This document shows, piece by piece, positions 26,734 to 34,332 of a DNA stretch of 64,000 nucleotides; positions within the stretch are counted from its first letter, which is position 1, and the number at the start of each line of letters is the position of its first letter. The notes beneath the pieces are model-generated. The model worked only from the letters and a program-made list of their open reading frames with translations. It did no database searches and was not told where the DNA came from. The position numbers and the translations under genes were made by a program. Source of the stretch: Ornithomonoglobus_A sp045612845 (GTDB lineage: Bacteria; Bacillota; Clostridia; UBA1381); NCBI GenBank assembly GCA_045612845.1, contig JAZKZV010000012.1, positions 62,001 to 126,000 on the forward strand, read 5' to 3'.

Positions 26734-27462
26734 ATGATTTTTGAAGACGAAATTTTAGATGACCTTCAAAATGGTCTTATGATAATACAAAAGAAAAATG
26801 GTTTTAAGTTTGGTATTGATGCGGTACTTCTGTCCGATTTTGCAAAAAACAGCACATCAAAACGGACACTTGATTTATGTACGGGCACAGGTATTATACC
26901 ATTGCTTTTAAGTGCAAAAACCACAACACCACAAATTTGTGGTATCGAAATTCAAGAAGATATGGCAGACATGGCAAAAAGAAGTGTTTTATATAATAAA
27001 TTAGACGACCGTGTTGAAATTACAACAGGCGATTTAAAGAATGCGGTTTCGATGTACGGAAAATCCTCGTTTGATAAAATAACCTGTAATCCGCCATATA
27101 TGAAGTTAAACGGTGCAGTGGTTAACGAAACTGATACACTTTCAATAGCACGCCACGAGATTATGTGCTCCTTAGAAGATGTAATTTCCGTGAGTGCGGA
27201 TCTTTTAAAAGCCAAGGGGAGATTTTATATGATACACCGTCCGTCAAGGCTTGCGGATATAATGTATTTAATGCGATATTATAAAATTGAGCCAAAAAAG
27301 ATAAGAATGGTAGCACCATATATTGGTAAAGAGCCAAACCTTGTACTGATTGAGGGAATAAAATGCGGCGGTGCAGAGCTTAAAATATTGCCTGAACTTT
27401 ATGTCTATAACCAAAACGGACAATACAGCAAAGAGATTGATGAAATATATGGCAGAATTTAA
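26734..27462 (+). CDS. tRNA1(Val) (adenine-37-N6)-methyltransferase family protein
   Basis: A 242-residue N6-adenine methyltransferase of the YfiC/TrmN6 group. Motif I LDLCTGTGIIPLLLS is near residue 47 and the N6-adenine catalytic motif NPPYMK near 117. GFKFGIDAVLLSDFA near 25 is the typical opening of this family. In Firmicutes the gene commonly precedes rsmI, as here (26 bases to its start). The substrate tRNA is inferred from the family. Confidence 0.87.
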   Translation: MIFEDEILDDLQNGLMIIQKKNGFKFGIDAVLLSDFAKNSTSKRTLDLCTGTGIIPLLLSAKTTTPQICGIEIQEDMADMAKRSVLYNKLDDRVEITTGDLKNAVSMYGKSSFDKITCNPPYMKLNGAVVNETDTLSIARHEIMCSLEDVISVSADLLKAKGRFYMIHRPSRLADIMYLMRYYKIEPKKIRMVAPYIGKEPNLVLIEGIKCGGAELKILPELYVYNQNGQYSKEIDEIYGRI

Positions 27463-27487
27463 TTTGCCGAAGGAGTTAGTATACAAA

Positions 27488-28327
27488 ATGAGTGGAATTT
27501 TATATTTATGTGCAACACCTATAGGTAATTTAGGTGATATAAGTGCAAGGTGTCTTGAGATATTTAAAGAGGCAGACCTTATAGCAGCAGAGGATACAAG
27601 ACGAACAATGCAGCTTTTAAATCGCTTTAATATTTCGAAACCACTCACAAGCTATCATGAACATAATAAACGTGAAAAAGGCGAATATATAATAAGTCTT
27701 TTAAAAGAGGGTAAAAATATTGTTCAGGTGTCAGATGCAGGTACACCTGCAATATCCGACCCGGGTGAAGATTTGGTTAAGCTTTGCATAGAAAATGATA
27801 TTACTGTAACTTCAATTCCGGGACCCGTTGCAGGAATAAATGCACTTATTCTTTCTGGACTTTCAACTTCAAGATATGCATTTGAGGGATTTTTGTCGGT
27901 AAATAAAAGGCATAGAGCAGAGCATCTCGAAATGGTAAAAAATGATACTCATACACTTATATTTTATGAGGCACCGCATAAGCTTAAAAATACACTCTTG
28001 GATATGCAAAAAGTGTTTGGTGGTAAAAGACGTATTGCCATTGCACGCGAGCTTACAAAAATGCACGAGGAGATTATAAGAACAGATATTGATGGTGCAA
28101 TAGCAATTTATGAAGAGAAAGCACCAAGGGGTGAGTATGTGCTTGTAATAGAGGGTGCGACAGATGTAGCAGATGACTCTAAAGGCGAATGGGAAGAATT
28201 GAGTGTTTGTGAACACGTTGAAAAATATATAAACGAGGGCTTAACATCAAAGGAAGCAATAAAGAAAGTGGCAGCAGACAGAGGAGTTTCCAAACGTGAT
28301 ATATACAGTGAATATCATGATATATAA
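27488..28327 (+). CDS. rsmI: 16S rRNA (cytidine-1402-2'-O)-methyltransferase
   Basis: RsmI methylates the ribose of C1402 in the decoding centre of 16S rRNA. The protein, 279 residues from ATG 27488, begins MSGILYLCATPIGNLGDIS and has AAEDTRRTMQLLNRF near 36, ISYHEHN-like TSYHEHNK near 58, VSDAGTPAISDPGEDLV near 83 and EGFLS near 138, all RsmI signatures. AGGAG at 27471-27475 is 12 bases before the ATG, rather far; the longer in-frame opening at 27371 lies inside the previous gene and is not conserved. The C-terminal helical tail (SKEAIKKVAADRGVSKRDIY) is also typical. Confidence 0.94.
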   Translation: MSGILYLCATPIGNLGDISARCLEIFKEADLIAAEDTRRTMQLLNRFNISKPLTSYHEHNKREKGEYIISLLKEGKNIVQVSDAGTPAISDPGEDLVKLCIENDITVTSIPGPVAGINALILSGLSTSRYAFEGFLSVNKRHRAEHLEMVKNDTHTLIFYEAPHKLKNTLLDMQKVFGGKRRIAIARELTKMHEEIIRTDIDGAIAIYEEKAPRGEYVLVIEGATDVADDSKGEWEELSVCEHVEKYINEGLTSKEAIKKVAADRGVSKRDIYSEYHDI

Positions 28328-28339
28328 AGGAGGATGTTT

Positions 28340-28624
28340 ATGAAAAAGAAAAATGCTATATTGCTTGCAACAGTAGTGGCAGGGGTTGCATACAGTGCGT
28401 ATGAGGGTAAAGGCATATTTAATAAAATACGTTTTAAGGGTGTACACGAAGCTGTGTCTTCGTATGTGAATTCACATTATTCCAATGCGTGTTATTCGCC
28501 TATAAGTGCCACTCAAAAAGGATACATAACGACAATAACAACAAGTACGGGCGAAAAGGTCTTGCTTTATATTACGCGTTCTAAAGATAATGTGTTTGTG
28601 TTTAAAGAAGAAATAATATGTTGA
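28340..28624 (+). CDS. Small membrane-anchored or exported protein of unknown function
   Basis: A 94-residue protein beginning MKKKNAILLATVVAGVAYSAYEG, a short positively charged start plus one hydrophobic stretch, so it is probably membrane-anchored or secreted. The rest (about 60 residues) has alternating polar and aromatic residues suggesting a small beta-rich domain (GYITTITTSTGEKVLLYITR). ATG 28340 is chosen because the strong AAAGGAGG (28326-28333) sits 6 bases away; the ATG at 28334 overlaps that site. It follows rsmI by 12 bases and is followed by a terminator. I do not recognise the family. Confidence 0.7.
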   Translation: MKKKNAILLATVVAGVAYSAYEGKGIFNKIRFKGVHEAVSSYVNSHYSNACYSPISATQKGYITTITTSTGEKVLLYITRSKDNVFVFKEEIIC

Positions 28625-28633
28625 TTTTATATG

Positions 28634-28677
28634 TGGATGTTTAAAGAGAAATTCTTTTTAGACATCCATATTTTATT
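28634..28677 (+). terminator. Rho-independent terminator after the rsmI group
   Basis: TGGATGTTTAAAGAG and TTTTTAGACATCCA form a stem of about 15 bp with two G-T wobbles (28634-28668), followed by the T-rich TATTTTATT. It lies 10 bases after the small gene and before the murA promoter. Confidence 0.75.
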
Positions 28678-28715
28678 ACAACAACCTTAAAAATGTGTTA
28701 CTTTGAAAAATTAGC

Positions 28716-28744
28716 TTTAAATAAAAGTAATTGTGTGCTATAAT
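28716..28744 (+). promoter_or_regulatory. Putative murA promoter
   Basis: TTTAAA (28716-28721) and TATAAT (28739-28744) are spaced by 17 bases, with TGC just before the -10 giving an extended -10 element. It would leave a leader of about 90 bases before murA. A second TATAAT at 28821 has no -35 partner I can see. Confidence 0.5.
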
Positions 28745-28841
28745 CAATGTATATGATTGTCTTAAAGGTGTAAGTAACCAAATATAATATTATCCCATAT
28801 TATAACTATACGAAATATATTATAATGTGAGGTGTAAATAC

Positions 28842-30095
28842 GTGTCGAAGCTTGTTATTAAAGGGAAAAATCCTCTTTTGGGTGAGATGTGTGTTCAGGG
28901 TGCAAAGAACTCTGTACTCCCAATTCTTGCGGCAACAATTTTGGCTGATGGCGAGTGCGTTATACATAATTGTCCATACTTAAGAGATGTGGATAAAACA
29001 GATTTGGTATTGCAAAGACTTGGCTGTAAGGTTACACGCGATAAAAATACGGTTACTGTTAATCCTATCGGGTTTTGCAGTTGTAAAATCAGAGAGGATT
29101 TGATGAGAGAAATGCGCTCATCAATTATATTTTTAGGTGCAATCATATCAAAGTGCTCGCAAGCAGTAGTAAGTATGCCGGGTGGTTGTCCTATAGGTTT
29201 AAGACCTATAGACCTGCATCTTAAGGCACTAAAAAAACTTGGTGTTGAAATTGAAGAGGAACATGGATACATAAACTGTAAAGCGAAGAAACTAAAGGGT
29301 GCAAATATTCATCTTGATTTTCCGAGTGTTGGTGCTACGGAAAATATAATGCTTGCTTCAGTCTACGCAGAAGGGGAAACAACAATATCCAATGCGGCAT
29401 TAGAACCGGAAATTGTAGATTTAGCTAACTTTTTAAATAAAATGGGCGCAAATATATTAGGTGCCGGAACGGGTTATATACGTATTGTCGGTGTAAAAGC
29501 ACCATTAAAAGGTGCAGAACATACAGTAATTCCTGATAGAATTGCAGCAGCAACGTATCTGGCCGCCGCAGCAGCAACAGAGGGTGAGATATTTCTAAGA
29601 AATACACAACCGCATCATATGGGAGCAATGCTTAGTATTTTAAAGGAAATGGGTCTGTATATAAAAACAGATAAGGATACAATCCACTTAAAACATCGTG
29701 GTAAATTAAAGGCTATTCATCATTTAAGAACAATGCCATATCCTGGTTTGCCTACAGATATTCAATCACCGTTTATGGCTCTTTGTGCTATTTCCAAGGG
29801 TAGCAGTGTTTTTACGGAAACAATCTTCGAAAACCGATTCAGGCATGTTGACGAGCTTGTGAGAATGGGTGCAGACATTAAGGTTGAGGGCAGAAGTGCA
29901 ATAATCCGTGGAGTAAATTCTCTTGGGGGTGCCAATGTTGTTGCTCAGGAGTTAAGAGGCGGAGCAGCGCTCATAATAGCTGCACTTAGTGCTGAGGGTA
30001 TAAGTGAGATTGAGGGTGTAGAGTATATCGACAGAGGCTACGAAACTATAGAAAAATATCTGTCGCAATGCGGGGCAGATATAGTTAGAGTATAA
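28842..30095 (+). CDS. murA: UDP-N-acetylglucosamine 1-carboxyvinyltransferase
   Basis: MurA transfers enolpyruvate from PEP to UDP-GlcNAc, the first committed step of peptidoglycan synthesis. The 417-residue protein starts at GTG 28842, seven bases after GTGAGGTG, giving MSKLVIKGKNPLLGEM; an earlier GTG at 28827 overlaps that site. Motifs are QGAKNSVLPILAAT near 19, MRSSIIFLGAI near 92 and the active-site loop PGGCPIGLRPIDLH with Cys116, the residue attacked by fosfomycin. PGLPTDIQSPFMAL near 307 and RGGAALIIAAL near 378 are also typical. ftsQ follows 33 bases later, a common Firmicutes pairing. Confidence 0.95.
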   Translation: MSKLVIKGKNPLLGEMCVQGAKNSVLPILAATILADGECVIHNCPYLRDVDKTDLVLQRLGCKVTRDKNTVTVNPIGFCSCKIREDLMREMRSSIIFLGAIISKCSQAVVSMPGGCPIGLRPIDLHLKALKKLGVEIEEEHGYINCKAKKLKGANIHLDFPSVGATENIMLASVYAEGETTISNAALEPEIVDLANFLNKMGANILGAGTGYIRIVGVKAPLKGAEHTVIPDRIAAATYLAAAAATEGEIFLRNTQPHHMGAMLSILKEMGLYIKTDKDTIHLKHRGKLKAIHHLRTMPYPGLPTDIQSPFMALCAISKGSSVFTETIFENRFRHVDELVRMGADIKVEGRSAIIRGVNSLGGANVVAQELRGGAALIIAALSAEGISEIEGVEYIDRGYETIEKYLSQCGADIVRV

Positions 30096-30128
30096 TAATT
30101 ATGATACACTGAAAGGAATGTAATTTTT

Positions 30129-31085
30129 ATGGATACAAACAGGAGAAATATTCAGGAAATCCGTAAGGATAAACTCCTTAAAAATGCAAACAGAAAAGCA
30201 AGGAGAAAGAAAATTGTTGCACAAAAAATAAAGGTTGCAATATCATTTGTAATCCTTGTTTTTGTTGTGATATTTGTACTGATGATGACGCCACTTTTTA
30301 ATATAAAAACAGTTGGTGTTTCGGGAAATGAAATGATTACAGTCGGCAGTATAGAAAATGATTTAGGTATCCTCACAGGAAAGAATCTGTTCAGGGTAAC
30401 TAAAGGAGAGGTCAGAAAATGTCTTGCTGATGTTCCGTACATAGAAGATATCGAGATATCCAAAAAACCTTTTCCGCCGACCTTGTATGTGAAAATTATT
30501 GAAAAGACACCATCTGCATACATTTATGCAGATGGAGTAAGAATTGTTATAGACTCCCAGATGAAGGTGATAGATGATTCGGGAACAATGCCATCAGGAA
30601 ATATTCCTCAGATTATCGGCATAAACGATGTTAAAGCTCAAAAGGGAAAGGTGCTTAAGATTGCGGATTCGGAAAAAGCGAATGCAATTAAAACAATCCT
30701 TTTAGCAGCGCATGATGTTGGGATAATATCAAAAATGACAGAGATAGATATATCAAACACACTTACAATATCGTTTAAGTATGATAATCGCTTTGATGTA
30801 AATTGCGGCTCATCTGTTGAGCTTGACAGAAAAGTACGAATGTTTAAAGAGGCAATAAGTAATGCTGCTATGCACGAGGATTCTGTAGGAACTTTTGATT
30901 TGAGCGAGCCGGGAAAAGCAATATATACACCACCTCAGGGAAACAGTTATGTTGAAGAAACAGAAGAGGAAGAAAAAATTACTGATGAGGAAGAGCAGGC
31001 TGATGTTGAAGAAACTGCAAAAGAGGAAAGCATAAACAAAAAAAGTGTAAAGGAAAAGAGTGTAAAATCATCAGTAAAGGAATAA
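30129..31085 (+). CDS. ftsQ: Cell division protein FtsQ/DivIB
   Basis: A bitopic divisome protein that links FtsB/FtsL to septal wall synthesis. The cytoplasmic N-terminus (residues 1-35) is strongly basic, a single membrane helix covers about 36-56 (ISFVILVFVVIFVLMMTPLF), and the extracytoplasmic POTRA domain follows (FNIKTVGVSGNEMITVGSI; NLFRV; VPYIEDIEISKKPFPPTLYV). The C-terminal tail from about 270 is low complexity with many Glu and Lys, typical of Gram-positive DivIB. It is in the same operon as murA and ends at a strong terminator. Confidence 0.9.
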   Translation: MDTNRRNIQEIRKDKLLKNANRKARRKKIVAQKIKVAISFVILVFVVIFVLMMTPLFNIKTVGVSGNEMITVGSIENDLGILTGKNLFRVTKGEVRKCLADVPYIEDIEISKKPFPPTLYVKIIEKTPSAYIYADGVRIVIDSQMKVIDDSGTMPSGNIPQIIGINDVKAQKGKVLKIADSEKANAIKTILLAAHDVGIISKMTEIDISNTLTISFKYDNRFDVNCGSSVELDRKVRMFKEAISNAAMHEDSVGTFDLSEPGKAIYTPPQGNSYVEETEEEEKITDEEEQADVEETAKEESINKKSVKEKSVKSSVKE

Positions 31086-31090
31086 ATTAA

Positions 31091-31130
31091 AACGGGCTGT
31101 TGTGATAAATACAACAGCCCGTTGTTATTT
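31091..31130. terminator. Bidirectional terminator between ftsQ and the AraC gene
   Basis: AACGGGCTGTTGT (31091-31103) pairs perfectly with ACAACAGCCCGTT (31111-31123) across a 7-base loop. T-rich tracts follow on the + strand (TTATTTGTTTTTT) and, read the other way, on the - strand, so it can stop both convergent transcripts. Confidence 0.9.
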
Positions 31131-31958
31131 GTTTTTTATTATTAACCTTATTTCTGTCGGCGTTGCACCTGTTTCGGTTTTAAAAGCACTGTTAAAAGCT
31201 CTTACATTATTATATCCGCATTGTGTGGCAATATCAGTTATATTTATTGAATTATCCTTAAGCAAATCAAGAGCCTTGTCTATACGTACTTTATTTAAAT
31301 ATTTTTTGAAGCTGATACCTATAAAGGTAGGGAACATATGAGAAATTGTACTTGTACTGTAGTTTAGTACATCGGATAAATCATCTAAAGATATATCATG
31401 TGCATAGTTTTCGGATATGTAATCAAGAATTTTCTGAAACGCCTCAAAGCTTTTACTTCCATTTGGACCTTTGTTTTCAGTATCTTCAAAATATCTTGAT
31501 AATGTAGCATATATCTGAACAAGGTATGCTTGTGTTATTGCCTCATGGTATTTTTCTGTGTTTGTCAGTTCCGTAAGAAAATCATCAAACAGATTATTTA
31601 TAGTTGGGATAATGTTATGTTTTTCTAAATCCTCTTTTGTTATATAGGTTTTTACATATGGCAATTTTATTTGATTGTTATATATAAGTATGGGGTCGAA
31701 TAAAGAAATATAGCACGTAAAATCTTCTGACCATTGTGTGTATGAATGGATGTCTCCGCTTTTAAATACTATAATATCTCCGCATTTTGCGTAAAAGGAT
31801 TTGCCATTTATGTAAAATTGACAGTTGCCGCTTATTATATAGCATATTTCACTTCTTGGATGCCAATGAAGATTGTTTGAGGAGATGTATTTAGTAAATT
31901 TTGCTATTCTTATTGTGCATTTTTTTTTGGCGCTGATTTTTTCTTTTGTTATATTCAT
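31125..31958 (-). CDS. AraC family transcriptional regulator
   Basis: A 277-residue regulator. An N-terminal cupin (about 25-110; HWHPRSEICYIISGNCQFYI and FKSGDIHSYT) probably senses a sugar or related ligand. The C-terminal double helix-turn-helix has ISLDDLSDVLNYSTSTISHMF near 195 and ITDIATQCGYNNVRAFNSAFK near 245, the second of which is the conserved AraC motif. It stands alone on the - strand beside, and in the same direction as, the Gfo/Idh operon, so it may control that operon or a distant sugar locus. The ATG follows GGGGGGGA. Confidence 0.9.
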   Translation of the reverse strand: MNITKEKISAKKKCTIRIAKFTKYISSNNLHWHPRSEICYIISGNCQFYINGKSFYAKCGDIIVFKSGDIHSYTQWSEDFTCYISLFDPILIYNNQIKLPYVKTYITKEDLEKHNIIPTINNLFDDFLTELTNTEKYHEAITQAYLVQIYATLSRYFEDTENKGPNGSKSFEAFQKILDYISENYAHDISLDDLSDVLNYSTSTISHMFPTFIGISFKKYLNKVRIDKALDLLKDNSINITDIATQCGYNNVRAFNSAFKTETGATPTEIRLIIKNK

Positions 31959-31991
31959 AAAATCCCCCCCTTTTTTGACTTAATCATATAT

Positions 31992-32020
31992 ATTATATCA
32001 TAAATGACATGTGAATTCAA
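31992..32020 (-). promoter_or_regulatory. Promoter of the AraC-type regulator gene
   Basis: On the - strand TTGAAT (32020-32015) and TATAAT (31997-31992) are separated by 17 bases. Transcription would begin around 31985, about 27 bases before the start codon at 31958. Confidence 0.65.
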
Positions 32021-32029
32021 TAATAAAAT

Positions 32030-32063
32030 AAAAAAAAGGAAAGGGGGCTGATTCATACCCCCT
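32030..32063 (-). terminator. Terminator of the TIM-barrel/Gfo-Idh operon
   Basis: On the - strand AGGGGG (32063-32058) pairs with CCCCCT (32047-32042) over a 10-base loop, followed by a T-rich stretch reading into 32041-32025. It lies 14 bases after the stop of the gene at 32077. Confidence 0.7.
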
Positions 32064-32076
32064 GTATCATTGCTTT

Positions 32077-32961
32077 TTATTTATTTTCATTTTCCATTTC
32101 CTGCATTACTTCGTCAAAAAGCTCGGCATCTGTCTTTATTTGCTCGTTTTGCGTGTTGTTAACGCCAATGCAAGCAATGTCATTTTCCTTTATATTTGAG
32201 AATACTTCTCTGTAAACACCTTTGATTTTTTCTTTAATTGTATCAGGAGTTTCGCCAAATGCAGGCTCATCGCCCGAAATTGCCCAACCGCCTGCAAATA
32301 TTTTGTATGCAATACATGGCTTATCAAGACGCTTTATCAAATCAAGGGCAACAGGTCTGTCCTCTGGATAGAAACGTATATCCTTCTTTACCTTACCTGT
32401 TAAGAAACCACTTTGCTCGCCTTCTCTACCTCTGCGGCAGTTATATAAGCAAGTCATATAAAAGTCCGCGCCCCAGCCTTCTTTTTCGCATCTTTCAATT
32501 CTTTCCGGAACGTGTGAGCAGAATCCAACAGGTACTCCGGGTAGCCATTCTCTGAATTGATTCATAGTATCAATTATCTGTTGTTCTTGATTATTCTCGA
32601 TCAGGTAATCAGATGTTGTTCCTTGATGATATATGCCTATTGGCTCAATTCTTTCGAGATTTTTGCAGTATGCCCACAAGCCTTTATATACCAAGGCTGG
32701 TTGAATAATAAACTTCATTTTACCGCCATCTCTTTTATATTCGTAAAGCATTTGTATATTAACTTCGTTTCCGTAAGGCAACATGCAGTTGTAGCCTGCC
32801 TCTTCAATTTTCCAGAATGTTTCGTAAAGGCGCTTTGTGTCATAATGGTCAAGTAATTGGTCTTTTGTGATTATATGCTCAACATATGAATGACCTGTAA
32901 ACATATTATCGCCGACAATAAGCTTTGTAATATCATGTCCTAAAAATTTAGATGTTTTCAT
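32077..32961 (-). CDS. Uncharacterised TIM-barrel-like protein
   Basis: A 294-residue protein I cannot place in a named family. Its start MKTSKFLGHDITKLIVGDNMFTGHSY (first part shown: KTSKFLGHDITKLIVG) resembles the opening of aldo/keto reductase-like or sugar-epimerase-like barrels, and segments such as VGFCSHVPERIERCEKEG, DRPVALDLIKRLDKPCIAYKI and CIGVNNTQNEQI look like successive strand-helix units. Five cysteines and several His are spread along it. AAAGGAG precedes the ATG. It is 34 bases downstream of a Gfo/Idh/MocA oxidoreductase, so a role in catabolism of a sugar or polyol is the most likely context. Confidence 0.6.
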   Translation of the reverse strand: MKTSKFLGHDITKLIVGDNMFTGHSYVEHIITKDQLLDHYDTKRLYETFWKIEEAGYNCMLPYGNEVNIQMLYEYKRDGGKMKFIIQPALVYKGLWAYCKNLERIEPIGIYHQGTTSDYLIENNQEQQIIDTMNQFREWLPGVPVGFCSHVPERIERCEKEGWGADFYMTCLYNCRRGREGEQSGFLTGKVKKDIRFYPEDRPVALDLIKRLDKPCIAYKIFAGGWAISGDEPAFGETPDTIKEKIKGVYREVFSNIKENDIACIGVNNTQNEQIKTDAELFDEVMQEMENENK

Positions 32962-32995
32962 AATTATCGCTCCTTTTTATACAATATTGTTCTAA

Positions 32996-34012
32996 TTACA
33001 ACCTAACCAGTTCACCTGTTCTTGCGGATTCGTATATAGCATCAATTATTCTCATAATAGTAACACCATCTTCACCCGGTGATATGCAAGGTGTACCATC
33101 TTCGATACATTCAACAAAATGGTCAATTTCCGCTTCAAAGGTTGGTTTGCGATTTGACCAATGAGTCCAGTATACAACAGAATCCATCATGAAATCGTCA
33201 ACTTCGTTATGTAAATTGATTTTGTCGTTTAAAATATCAATACCTGCTTTTGTGCCTGCTACCTCAGTAAAAGACCCATTGCTGCGGTGCATATAAAAGC
33301 TTGTTTCCAATATGGTTGATGATCCGTTTTCATATTTTATGATTGCGTAGCCATTATCCTCTACGGTGTAAACATCTGCAGCATTTTTTTCAACACCAAC
33401 AGTTTTATCATACGTTACTGCGAATACACTCGCAGGCTTTGGATTTCCCATAAGATATCGGCATTGGTCGATACAATGCACACCAATGTCTATAACCGGA
33501 CCACCACCCGAGAATTCCTTATTTGTAAACCAACGTCCCGGACCGGTACGTCTCATATAATGTCCCTTTGTAAGATATACATCGCCTAATGTACCTTTTT
33601 CTATCATTTCCTTTGCAACAAGTGTTTTTGGTTCGAAACGTCTTGGGAAAGCTATCATAAGCAGCTTATTGTTCTTTTTTGCGGCATCAACCATTTGTTG
33701 TGCCTCTATGGCATTTCTTGCAACGGGCTTTTCGCATAAAACATGAAGACCTGCATTGAGTGCCATAACTGTGCTTGATGCATGGTCAGCTGTCCAAACA
33801 CATACAGAGGCTGCATCAAGACCTTTTTCGGATTTTAACATCTCCTCCAAGGAAGTATATCTGCCTTTTATTGAATATTTGTCTGCAAATTCATTAACAC
33901 GTTTTTCGTCGATGTCGCAGACAGCCTGGATATTAACTCTTGAATTTTTTTTGAATGCATCAGCGTGAGTCTGTGCGATTCCGCCTGCACCTATAATACA
34001 TACGTTTATCAT
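32996..34012 (-). CDS. Gfo/Idh/MocA family oxidoreductase
   Basis: A 338-residue NAD(P)-dependent sugar or inositol-type dehydrogenase. The Rossmann start is INVCIIGAGGIAQTHADAF. The catalytic lysine lies in HVLCEKPVARN near residue 95, and GGGPVIDIGVHCIDQCRYLMG near 170 carries the conserved Asp and His. SVCVWTADHASSTVMALNAG gives the second cofactor-binding strand. It heads a two-gene operon on the - strand with its own promoter and a palindrome at that promoter, and is followed by the TIM-barrel-like gene. The substrate cannot be named from sequence. Confidence 0.9.
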   Translation of the reverse strand: MINVCIIGAGGIAQTHADAFKKNSRVNIQAVCDIDEKRVNEFADKYSIKGRYTSLEEMLKSEKGLDAASVCVWTADHASSTVMALNAGLHVLCEKPVARNAIEAQQMVDAAKKNNKLLMIAFPRRFEPKTLVAKEMIEKGTLGDVYLTKGHYMRRTGPGRWFTNKEFSGGGPVIDIGVHCIDQCRYLMGNPKPASVFAVTYDKTVGVEKNAADVYTVEDNGYAIIKYENGSSTILETSFYMHRSNGSFTEVAGTKAGIDILNDKINLHNEVDDFMMDSVVYWTHWSNRKPTFEAEIDHFVECIEDGTPCISPGEDGVTIMRIIDAIYESARTGELVRL

Positions 34013-34044
34013 AGTTTACCACCCCTTATTCTTAGGTTAACTAT

Positions 34045-34084
34045 ATTTTATCATATGATGATTTTCATATCAAGAATATTCTTG
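34045..34084 (-). promoter_or_regulatory. Promoter with overlapping palindrome for the Gfo/Idh operon
   Basis: On the - strand TTGATA (34073-34068) and TAAAAT (34050-34045) are 17 bases apart. A perfect 14-bp palindrome, CAAGAATATTCTTG (34071-34084), overlaps the -35 element. Its position suits a repressor or activator site; the adjacent AraC regulator is a candidate binder only by proximity. Confidence 0.6.
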
Positions 34085-34121
34085 TTGCAATATAGAAAAA
34101 ATTGGTTTTTTGCTAAAAACA

Positions 34122-34153
34122 AAAAATCCGTACACAATAGTGTACGGATTTTT
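34122..34153 (-). terminator. Terminator of tRNA-Asp
   Basis: AAAAATCCGTACAC (34122-34135) and GTGTACGGATTTTT (34140-34153) form a perfect 14-bp stem with a 4-base loop. On the - strand it comes directly after the tRNA 3' end and continues into T-rich DNA. Confidence 0.9.
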
Positions 34154-34154
34154 A

Positions 34155-34228
34155 CGACCCGGATGAGGCTCGAACTCACGACCTCCAGCGTGACAGGCTG
34201 GCGTTCTAACCAACTGAACTACCGGGCC
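34155..34228 (-). tRNA. tRNA-Asp (anticodon GTC)
   Basis: A 74-nucleotide cloverleaf on the - strand. Acceptor stem GGCCCGG pairs with CCGGGTC (one G-T), D-arm contains AGTTCAGTTGGTTAGAA, the anticodon stem CCAGC/GCTGG encloses the loop CTGTCAC with anticodon GTC, and the T-arm has GTGAGTTCGAGCCTCAT. The discriminator base is G, as expected for Asp. CCA is not encoded; the sequence continues TAAAAA, so it must be added after transcription. It has its own promoter and terminator. Confidence 0.95.
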
Positions 34229-34246
34229 AAATCAAATCACTCGGTT

Positions 34247-34275
34247 ATTATAGCACATTATATTTATTTTGTCAA
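34247..34275 (-). promoter_or_regulatory. Consensus promoter of tRNA-Asp
   Basis: On the - strand TTGACA (34275-34270) and TATAAT (34252-34247) are perfect consensus hexamers 17 bases apart, with TGC just before the -10. Transcription would start roughly 10 bases before the mature tRNA 5' end at 34228. Confidence 0.85.
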
Positions 34276-34298
34276 TACATATTATAAATATTTTTTAA

Positions 34299-34325
34299 AA
34301 AGGGCAATTATGTTAATTGCCCTTT
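34299..34325 (-). terminator. Terminator of murD
   Basis: AAAGGGCAATT (34299-34309) pairs perfectly with AATTGCCCTTT (34315-34325) across a 5-base loop; on the - strand a T/A-rich run follows. It lies just after the murD stop codon. Confidence 0.8.
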
Positions 34326-34332
34326 GTTAATA

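Noticed and set aside
31102..31341. Small + strand frames in 31.1-37.9 kb and 40.1-43.8 kb
   Set aside because: They are antisense to well-supported - strand genes with clear motifs, have no ribosome sites and show no recognisable family.
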